Below, piece by piece: positions 15,548 to 19,597 of a DNA stretch of 19,597 nt; position 1 is the first letter of the stretch, and the number at the start of each line of letters is the position of its first letter. This DNA comes from CAG-411 sp963643465 (GTDB taxonomy: Bacteria; Bacillota; Clostridia; Lachnospirales; Lachnospiraceae), in assembly GCA_963643465.1 (NCBI GenBank), contig CAVIJT010000026.1, forward strand, positions 1 to 19,597, read 5' to 3'. A program made the translations under genes and the position numbers. The notes beneath the pieces were generated by a model that was not told where the DNA came from, ran no database searches, and saw only the letters and a program-made list of their open reading frames with translations.

Positions 15548-16984
15548 TTATTTTAAATCAGCAGCTGTGATTCTCTTAAGTTTAATCATATCTGCAGGTG
15601 CTCCCTCTTGTAAAGAACCACCAGCAACGATAACTACTAAATCGCCTTCTGCTAACTCTTCTGTCTCAACAGCCTTCTCAACTGCGTACTCAAATAATTT
15701 ATCTGCAGAATCCACTTCCTCAGACTTCACTGGAACAACGCCCCAAGCTAAGTTAAGCTGTCTAGCTGCTCTCTCATTAACAGTTGCTGCAATGATTGGG
15801 CAAGCTGGACGATAGCTTGACAATGCCCAAGCTGTCTTTCCTGATCTTGTTAATACGATGATTGCTTTTGCATTCAAGCTGTGTGCAGCTCCGATTGCAG
15901 CGTTACAAATAGCATTTGTAGAATCATTCTCAAGCTGCAACTGATGCTGATGGAACCATTCCTTGTAATCAATAGACTTCTCTGTACTCTCTGCGATTTC
16001 AGCCATTGTCTTAACAGCTGTTGCAGAGTAATCTCCGTTAGCAGTCTCTCCTGATAACATAGTACAACATGTGTTATCATAAATAGCGTTTGCTACGTCA
16101 GAAACCTCAGCTCTTGTAGGACGTGGATTGCTTGTCATAGTCTCTAACATCTGAGTTGCTGTTACAACGAATTTTCCTTTTCTATAACATTTATCAATAA
16201 TCATCTTCTGGTAAGAAGGTAATAAATGATATGGAACCTCAACACCAAGGTCACCACGAGCAACCATGATACCATCAGATAAGTCCATAATCTCATCTAA
16301 GTTCTCGATACCTTCCATATTCTCAATCTTAGAAATAATCTTAACGTCTTCACCGCCATTGCTATCTAAAATCTCACGAATAGCTGTTACATCTTCTGGC
16401 TTTCTTACAAAAGAAGCTGCAACAAAATCGATTCCCTGTGAAACACCAAAGATGATGTCGCTTCTATCCTTGTCTGTCAAATATGGCAAACGAATAGATA
16501 CGTTAGGAACATTTACACTCTTCTTATCAGAAATCTTTGCTGTATTCTGTACCTTACATACTACATCAGAACCTTTGATCTCAACAACGTCTAAACCAAC
16601 TTTACCATCATCAATTAAGATAAGGTTACCTGGCTTAACATCGTTAGCAAGACCATCATAAGAAAGGCAAACAAAATCCTTGTTTCCAACTTCATCTCCA
16701 GCCTTGAATGTAAATGTCTGACCTTTTTCTAATGTAACAGAACCTTCTGCAAATGTCTTTAAACGGATCTCAGGTCCCTTTGTATCCAAAAGGAATGGAA
16801 TATTAAGTCCAGTCTCCTTGCGAAGTCTCTTAAGTTTGTCCATACGGCCTCTGTGTTCTTCATGATCTCCATGAGAGAAGTTTGTTCTCATACAGTTCAT
16901 TCCGTTTAACATCATTTGTTTCATCACTTCATCATCACGATCAAGAGATGGTCCAGCGGTACATATCATCTTTGTTTTTCTCAT
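15548..16984 (-). CDS. pyk: Pyruvate kinase
   Basis: A 478-residue glycolytic enzyme converting phosphoenolpyruvate and ADP to pyruvate and ATP. Visible residues are MRTNFSHG (32-39), LLDTKGPEIR, the catalytic IISKIENMEGIEN with K219 and E221, MVARGDLGVEV (240-250) and the loop VVTATQMLETM. The C-terminal regulatory domain ends normally, without the extra PEP-utiliser domain found in Bacillus enzymes. The frame is open to 17026, but ATG at 16982-16984 is chosen because it begins with the family sequence MRKTKMICTAGPS and has AAGGAAGG upstream. It has its own promoter and a leader of about 90 nt with two small hairpins. A putative sRNA gene ends about 150 nt upstream of that promoter. Confidence 0.96.
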   Translation of the reverse strand: MRKTKMICTAGPSLDRDDEVMKQMMLNGMNCMRTNFSHGDHEEHRGRMDKLKRLRKETGLNIPFLLDTKGPEIRLKTFAEGSVTLEKGQTFTFKAGDEVGNKDFVCLSYDGLANDVKPGNLILIDDGKVGLDVVEIKGSDVVCKVQNTAKISDKKSVNVPNVSIRLPYLTDKDRSDIIFGVSQGIDFVAASFVRKPEDVTAIREILDSNGGEDVKIISKIENMEGIENLDEIMDLSDGIMVARGDLGVEVPYHLLPSYQKMIIDKCYRKGKFVVTATQMLETMTSNPRPTRAEVSDVANAIYDNTCCTMLSGETANGDYSATAVKTMAEIAESTEKSIDYKEWFHQHQLQLENDSTNAICNAAIGAAHSLNAKAIIVLTRSGKTAWALSSYRPACPIIAATVNERAARQLNLAWGVVPVKSEEVDSADKLFEYAVEKAVETEELAEGDLVVIVAGGSLQEGAPADMIKLKRITAADLK

Positions 16985-17079
16985 GTTTTTATTACCTTCC
17001 TTATTCTTTTCTACCTGTCTATACAAAAAACAGGTGCGGATTGTTTGCAGTGAAAATCACTTTCGCCTCATACCGTTTT

Positions 17080-17108
17080 ATTATATAATATAATTTTGAA
17101 ATTCACAA
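17080..17108 (-). promoter_or_regulatory. SigA promoter of pyk
   Basis: Minus-strand TTGTGA (17103-17108), 17-nt spacer, perfect TATAAT (17080-17085). The expected leader holds AGTGA-UUU-UCACU and ACCUGU/ACAGGU (17013-17018 with 17030-17035) hairpins. Neither is followed by a U-run, so attenuation is not evident. Confidence 0.65.
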
Positions 17109-17253
17109 CCAAAAATATATGATTTATTCTACCAATCCTAACTCAAAATTCTCCTCATTTTTCGTCACTTTGCAAAAAACATTTGTTTTAACAAGAATAT
17201 ATCTTGAAATTATTATTTCCATGAACTTTTATATTATTCCTTTTTTGAACAAA

Positions 17254-17441
17254 GAAAAAATGTTATACATCTGACCTTCTAAAGTGCTAAGACTTCAGAA
17301 CTGCCTGACATATAACATTCTTTCTTCATAATTATATGAGGGGTATTAGGGGTTATAGGGTCTAAGGGGGGACACAATGAATAAGCATATGCGATTTGAA
17401 AGGAGGGGGTCATTTCAAAACCGCGCTCACTCATTTCCTAT
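17254..17441 (-). ncRNA. Putative C-rich small RNA, not assigned to a family
   Basis: About 188 nt on the minus strand with its own promoter and terminator. 5' hairpin: 17435-17425 pairs with 17386-17376 over 11 bp including two G·U pairs. After a 4-nt bulge (17390-17387), 17424-17421 pairs with 17394-17391 (one G·U) and 17419-17413 with 17401-17395. The 11-nt apical loop is UGACCCCCUCC. A linker (17375-17320) carries C-runs at 9-nt spacing. 3' hairpin: AAUGUUAUA (17319-17311) pairs with UAUAACAUU (17267-17259), and an inner 9-bp stem (17300-17292 with 17285-17277) has one G·U; then U6. All four wobble pairs would be A·C mismatches on the plus strand. The C-rich loop and linker could bind Shine-Dalgarno sequences of target mRNAs. 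A 51-codon frame (17279-17434) overlaps it, but its ATG is inside the first stem. I do not recognise a known family; CsfG and RsaE/RoxS are C-rich Firmicute RNAs to compare. Confidence 0.65.
17340..17371 (+). other. Four G-runs with 5-nt loops (G-quadruplex motif) on the plus strand
   Basis: G4 (17340-17343), G4 (17349-17352), G3 (17358-17360) and G6 (17366-17371) are separated by exactly 5 nt each. This satisfies the usual quadruplex pattern. It is the complement of the C-run linker of the putative sRNA, i.e. the non-template strand is C-rich and the template strand is G-rich. Confidence 0.6.
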
Positions 17442-17447
17442 GGCTTA

Positions 17448-17476
17448 ATAATAACATAGTTTTTTAATATTGTCAA
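17448..17476 (-). promoter_or_regulatory. Strong SigA promoter of the putative sRNA
   Basis: Minus-strand perfect TTGACA (17471-17476), exact 17-nt spacer, TATTAT (17448-17453) with TGT before it (an extended -10). The expected start is A at about 17441. No annotated protein gene could use it other than the 51-codon frame, whose ATG would be only 7 nt from the start of the RNA. Confidence 0.75.
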
Positions 17477-17543
17477 ACATATTTTTAAACTTTTTTTAAT
17501 TTTTTTGTAATATTTATTTTAATTGCAGTTTTTCAGCCTTTTC

Positions 17544-17570
17544 ACAACTTTTCCTCCCCCTAAAAGTTGT
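17544..17570. other. Hairpin with a CCTCCCCC/GGGGGAGG loop
   Basis: Perfect 9-bp arms ACAACTTTT (17544-17552) and AAAAGTTGT (17562-17570) enclose a 9-nt loop, CCTCCCCCT on the plus strand. On neither strand does a proper T-run follow, so it is a poor terminator for the small gene at 17615-17842. It lies between that gene and the sRNA promoter. Confidence 0.45.
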
Positions 17571-17614
17571 CTTATAAATGCGAAACATCCCTTTCTTTTC
17601 CCAAAACCTTCCTA

Positions 17615-17842
17615 TTATGATTTCATATTTTTTAAATCTTGGAATAATTCCAAATCAGACTGCTGCACCTTCATGTTCGTTACCACTTTGTCTCTTCCTG
17701 GTTGCTGCACACTAATTTCTATAATCGTACCTTCCTCTATTCCTCCTTGAAATACATCTTGAATAAACATGGAAAATCTTGGATGACGACTTGTAAATTG
17801 TTCCAAAGACTGTTTCATTTTTAATAAATTCATTGGATTCAT
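17615..17842 (-). CDS. Small conserved-looking protein of unknown function
   Basis: A 75-residue protein beginning MNPMNLLKMKQSLEQFTSRHP. The ATG at 17840-17842 has AAGGAG at 7 nt, which is why the longer frame to 17917 is not used. That extension would also run into the tRNA-derived repeat. No signal peptide, membrane segment or Cys motif is seen. Residues 1-32 look helical and amphipathic, and 37-60 (EGTIIEISVQQPGRDKVVTNMKV) read as two beta-strands with a turn. The composition is like a native gene. I do not recognise a characterised family. It sits alone between the tRNA-bounded island and the sRNA gene. The promoter is not clear; a TTGCAC/TATAGA pair upstream has a spacer of only 15 nt. 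Confidence 0.65.
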   Translation of the reverse strand: MNPMNLLKMKQSLEQFTSRHPRFSMFIQDVFQGGIEEGTIIEISVQQPGRDKVVTNMKVQQSDLELFQDLKNMKS

Positions 17843-17916
17843 ATATTTTCTCCTTTTATACCTTATAAAAAACTTTTCTATAGCGAAAAAAGAGCTAGTG
17901 CAATACACTGACTCCA

Positions 17917-17940
17917 TTCATGCGGAAGATGGGACTTGAA
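17917..17940. repeat. Isolated copy of the tRNA-Leu 3' end (att-like)
   Basis: 24 bp identical to 19414-19437. It covers the T-loop to the 3' end of the tRNA plus four bases beyond. No remaining tRNA body follows. CATTCA/TGAATG (17915-17920 with 17937-17942) forms an inverted repeat around it. Confidence 0.75.
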
Positions 17941-17997
17941 TGAATTTGTACTTAAAAAACACGATAGAAAGGGGGCTTTTTGGCACATCATCTTCAA

Positions 17998-18037
17998 GTG
18001 TAACAAACTTACGCATGACCTTTGCAAACTGAAATTT
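17998..18037. repeat. 40-bp repeat copy 1, after the VOC gene
   Basis: Matches 18481-18520 at 34 of 40 places by eye. The shared blocks are GTGTAACAAACTT, GACCTTT and TGAAATTT. It lies 8 nt downstream of the VOC stop codon in the direction of transcription. Confidence 0.7.
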
Positions 18038-18045
18038 TCACTTTC

Positions 18046-18429
18046 TTATACAGTAATCTCAATTTGATTGCCTTCAATACCTACAACACAGCTTTCATAA
18101 TATCCATCCCCCGTCGTTCTCGGTCCACTAATCACCTTATAACCATCATTTTTCAACTTTTGAGTGAGTTCATCAACAGCAATAGCACTTCCAAGGCTAA
18201 ATGCGATGTGAATCAATCCTGTACGTGTTAATGTTTTTTCTACATCTTCCATTTGTGGCTTGTTCATAATTTCCAGTCTTGCACCATCATCAAAATTTAA
18301 AAAATATGAACGAAAATCATTTTTTTTATTATAATACCCCTCGTTTGATGTTGCATTAAAATATTTTACAAAAAAATCTTTTGTCTTCTCTAAATCATTT
18401 ACATACATTGCAATATGTTCTATACGCAT
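18046..18429 (-). CDS. VOC-family (glyoxalase/dioxygenase-like) metalloprotein
   Basis: A 127-residue protein with two beta-alpha-beta-beta-beta units, the vicinal-oxygen-chelate fold. The four usual metal ligands are in place: H5 (RIEHIAM), E53 (ARLEIM), H74 (LIHIAFS) and E124 (QIEITV). This is the glyoxalase I pattern, and the length also fits glyoxalase I-type or small resistance enzymes. The substrate cannot be told: methylglyoxal detoxification is possible, and so are other VOC activities. The ATG has GGAGG 6 nt upstream. The gene lies inside the tRNA-bounded segment next to an acetyltransferase gene, and each has a similar 40-bp repeat after it, suggesting that both arrived as units. 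Confidence 0.8.
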   Translation of the reverse strand: MRIEHIAMYVNDLEKTKDFFVKYFNATSNEGYYNKKNDFRSYFLNFDDGARLEIMNKPQMEDVEKTLTRTGLIHIAFSLGSAIAVDELTQKLKNDGYKVISGPRTTGDGYYESCVVGIEGNQIEITV

Positions 18430-18480
18430 AAATTACCTCCGTCAACTTCAAAGTTGTCTTTGCTTATCATTCCAAAAGCG

Positions 18481-18520
18481 GTGTAACAAACTTCCACAAG
18501 ACCTTTATAAATTGAAATTT
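18481..18520. repeat. 40-bp repeat copy 2, after the GNAT gene
   Basis: Second copy of the repeat at 17998-18037, 12 nt after the GNAT stop codon and about 50 nt before the VOC start. The two copies thus hold the same place relative to two unrelated genes. Confidence 0.7.
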
Positions 18521-18532
18521 ATTATACTAACA

Positions 18533-19063
18533 CTACTGAATAATAAGTCTATGCTTCTTTGTCTCCCAAGAAGTCACGCCATCAAATTTAGTATGTATTT
18601 CATTGTTTTCATAAACAAATCCGCATTTTCTCATTACTGCACCAGATGCAGGATTATCTACAGCGTGCCAAGATATAAATTCTCTTTGGTTCAATTCCTT
18701 AATTGCAAAATCAAGTATTGCCTTAGCCGCCTCGGTTGTATAGCCTTGATTCCAATATTTCTGCATAATGTTATAGCCTAATTCAAAAACGCCTTCTTTG
18801 TCATTAAAATTAACTCCACCACATCCAAATAAGTAGCCACCATCTTTTAATGTAAATCCCCATTGGTATATCTTATCATTTAATATATTATTTTCTTCCA
18901 TTTTAAGCCACTCAATCGTATCTTGAACAGACGTATGTGTACTCCATCTAACATATTTTGAAACACGGTCATCAGAAGTCCATCTTTCATATATATCATT
19001 TGCATCAGTAACTGCTAATGGTCTTAATATCATTCTTTCAGTTTCTATAATAGGTGTTTTCAT
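18533..19063 (-). CDS. GNAT-family N-acetyltransferase, RimJ/RimL type
   Basis: A 176-residue acetyl-CoA-dependent acetyltransferase. The RimJ/RimL-like opening is IIETERMILRPLAVTDANDIY (part). Motif A with the pyrophosphate-binding loop is QKYWNQGYTT (101-110), after FELGYNIM. NPASGAVMRKCGF (138-149) is motif B. The acceptor could be a protein N-terminus, an amino acid or a drug; nothing in the sequence decides. The ATG at 19061-19063 is chosen because GAGGAG is 9 nt upstream. The frame extends upstream to 19135, but the extension overlaps the promoter. It belongs to the tRNA-bounded segment and is followed by the 40-bp repeat and the VOC gene. Confidence 0.85.
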   Translation of the reverse strand: MKTPIIETERMILRPLAVTDANDIYERWTSDDRVSKYVRWSTHTSVQDTIEWLKMEENNILNDKIYQWGFTLKDGGYLFGCGGVNFNDKEGVFELGYNIMQKYWNQGYTTEAAKAILDFAIKELNQREFISWHAVDNPASGAVMRKCGFVYENNEIHTKFDGVTSWETKKHRLIIQ

Positions 19064-19103
19064 TTCATTCATCTCCTCAAATTCAAGTTTTTCTTTGTCT
19101 ATC

Positions 19104-19112
19104 ATTATATCA
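19104..19112 (-). promoter_or_regulatory. Extended -10 promoter of the GNAT gene
   Basis: Minus-strand TGATATAAT (19104-19112) is a perfect extended -10. Only a weak -35 (TTGCTC, 16-nt spacer) is present. It is about 40 nt from the start codon. Confidence 0.5.
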
Positions 19113-19138
19113 CACTTCCCAACATGAGCAATCAAATT

Positions 19139-19246
19139 TTATTCTGTTTTCTTGATTGTAATATAAGTTGTTTCAATTCCACGTTCTTCATCTTTTACCT
19201 TTTTAATCTTCACAAGGTCTTTATTTTTGGAAAGAAGTAATTCCAT
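19139..19246 (-). CDS. Possible 35-residue ORF, perhaps a gene remnant
   Basis: The frame reads MELLLSKNKDLVKIKKVKDE, then ERGIETTYITIKKTE. The Lys/Glu-rich, strand-like ending resembles the C-terminal end of a larger protein. No good ribosome site precedes the ATG. It sits between the GNAT promoter and a hairpin in the tRNA-bounded segment. It may be the stump of a gene lost from the element. I do not recognise it. Confidence 0.25.
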   Translation of the reverse strand: MELLLSKNKDLVKIKKVKDEERGIETTYITIKKTE

Positions 19247-19304
19247 GAATTTCAATCTTCTTCAAATAGTGTATCATTCTTGCTTTACAACAGTGTAAAA
19301 GACT

Positions 19305-19328
19305 AACAGCACGGCATACCGTGCTGTT
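19305..19328. other. Perfect 10-bp hairpin of unknown role
   Basis: AACAGCACGG (19305-19314) pairs with 19319-19328 across the loop CATA. A smaller hairpin, TTTACA/TGTAAA, lies just left (19284-19299). On the minus strand only a weak T-stretch follows (AGTCTTTTAC), so it could be a second terminator behind the tRNA genes or an element end. Confidence 0.4.
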
Positions 19329-19377
19329 TACATGAATTTCTATTTAGGTTTACGAGTTGTTGCTCTGCATAAAATAA

Positions 19378-19404
19378 AAAAAGCCTTGAAATTCAAGGCT
19401 TTTT
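19378..19404 (-). terminator. Terminator of the tRNA-Asn/tRNA-Leu unit
   Basis: A 13-bp palindrome (19378-19390 with 19392-19404) gives a GC-containing stem AAAAAGCCTTG. On the minus strand T7 follows. It lies 14 nt after the tRNA-Leu 3' end and can also stop plus-strand transcripts. Confidence 0.8.
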
Positions 19405-19413
19405 CTTAAAAGG

Positions 19414-19437
19414 TTCATGCGGAAGATGGGACTTGAA
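19414..19437. repeat. tRNA-Leu 3'-end copy within the intact gene (att-like)
   Basis: The 24 bp identical to 17917-17940. Positions 19418-19437 are the tRNA from T-loop to discriminator base, and 19414-19417 are the four bases beyond. Confidence 0.75.
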
Positions 19438-19500
19438 CCCACACGTCTTTGAGACACATGATCCTTAGTCATGCCTGTCTGCCAATTCCAGCACTTCCGC
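19418..19500 (-). tRNA. tRNA-Leu (anticodon AAG)
   Basis: 83 nt, minus strand. Acceptor GCGGAAG pairs with CTTCCGC, and the discriminator is A. The anticodon stem CATGA/TCATG encloses CTAAGGA, which puts AAG at 34-36 and decodes CUU. A long variable arm (GTCT-CAA-AGAC) is typical of class II tRNAs such as Leu. The T-arm holds TTCAAGT. CCA is not encoded. It is probably co-transcribed with the tRNA-Asn to its right. Confidence 0.92.
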
Positions 19501-19545
19501 ATATTCTATTCTTAGTTCTGCTATAATAACAAAACAAAATAGAAA

Positions 19546-19597
19546 CTCCCCGAGTTGGGCTCGAACCAACAACCCCACGATTAACAGTCGTGTGCTC
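19546..19597 (-). tRNA. tRNA-Asn (anticodon GTT), cut by the window edge
   Basis: The 3' part only, on the minus strand. The anticodon loop CTGTTAA gives GTT (Asn), with stem bases ACGA/TCGT. The T-arm GTTGG-TTCGAGC-CCAAC is complete. The 3' acceptor half TCGGGGA plus discriminator G ends at 19546. The 5' half lies beyond position 19597. Confidence 0.88.

Larger units (their letters stand above)
17917..19437. mobile_element. Putative tRNA-Leu-targeted island, decayed or minimal
   Basis: The segment is bounded by 24-bp identical copies of the tRNA-Leu 3' end, one within the intact tRNA and one isolated. It carries a VOC gene, a GNAT gene and a 35-codon frame, all on the minus strand. The intact tRNA is at the end expected if an element had entered at the tRNA 3' end and restored it. 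No integrase, excisionase or transposase is present, so it is either a remnant or was moved in trans. The tRNA's terminator (19378-19404) lies inside the segment, which the simplest integration model does not predict. Confidence 0.4.

Noticed and set aside
16985..17075. Riboswitch or attenuator in the pyk leader
   Set aside because: Two short hairpins are visible, but there is no U-run terminator and no recognisable ligand-binding core.
17255..17319. Simple terminator for an upstream protein gene instead of the end of an sRNA
   Set aside because: The nearest upstream minus-strand gene stops at 17615, and a strong promoter lies between, so the hairpin belongs to the transcript from 17441.
17254..17441. 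6S RNA, tmRNA, SRP RNA or RNase P RNA
   Set aside because: The 5' and 3' ends do not pair into one long 6S-like rod, and none of the conserved cores of the other three RNAs is present.
17998..18520. Integron attC sites behind the VOC and GNAT genes
   Set aside because: No GTTRRRY/RYYYAAC core pair and no strong imperfect palindrome; listed only as repeats of unknown type.
19206..19229. Third partial copy of the 40-bp repeat near ACAAGGTCTTTA
   Set aside because: Only one block resembles the repeat, with mismatches, and it lies inside the 35-codon frame rather than after a gene.

Overview
The window reads as chromosomal DNA of an AT-rich, motile, spore-forming Firmicute, most likely a Lachnospiraceae or close Clostridia relative. 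The grounds are flagellar rod genes (flgF, flgG, flgJ-like), a chemotaxis pair, the sporulation genes gpr and spoIIP, a ComFC-YvyF pair as in Bacillus, a clostridial-style xPxTG surface protein with a fibro-slime domain, and strong AGGAGG ribosome sites. I do not name a genus. Nearly everything is on the minus strand; rpsT is the only plus-strand protein gene.

Layout from left to right. 1-112: tandem hairpin terminators. 111-3120: a minus-strand run read in the order sugar-phosphate nucleotidyltransferase, comFC, yvyF, cheX-like, cheY-like, with one good promoter near 3154-3182. 3286-5535: recD2 helicase with its own promoter. 5771-7861: operon flgF-flgG-flgJ-like ending in a terminator. 8142-10970: a large sortase-anchored surface protein with its own promoter and terminator. 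11026-13088: gpr-spoIIP, a late sporulation pair. 13156-13613: rpsT, divergent from gpr and convergent with prfC. 13783-15490: prfC (release factor 3). 15548-17108: pyruvate kinase.

The most interesting part lies to the right of pyk. From about 17441 down to 17254 there is what looks like a complete, unannotated small RNA gene on the minus strand. It has a TTGACA-N17-TATTAT promoter with extended TG. A 22-bp 5' hairpin presents a C-rich loop that contains the anti-Shine-Dalgarno-like string CCCCCUCC. A linker follows with C-runs every 9 nt, then a terminator hairpin with U6. Four base pairs are G·U on this strand and would be A·C mismatches on the other, which fixes the transcribed strand. 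The RNA also overlaps a 51-codon open frame with proline at every third residue, so a dual-function RNA cannot be excluded.

Further right, a 24-bp direct repeat of the tRNA-Leu 3' end (17917-17940 and 19414-19437) brackets a 1.5-kb segment holding a VOC-family gene and a GNAT acetyltransferase. Each of these two genes is followed by a similar 40-bp repeat. The arrangement looks like a small or decayed tRNA-targeted island with cassette-like units and no integrase. The window ends in tRNA-Leu(AAG) and a cut-off tRNA-Asn(GTT).
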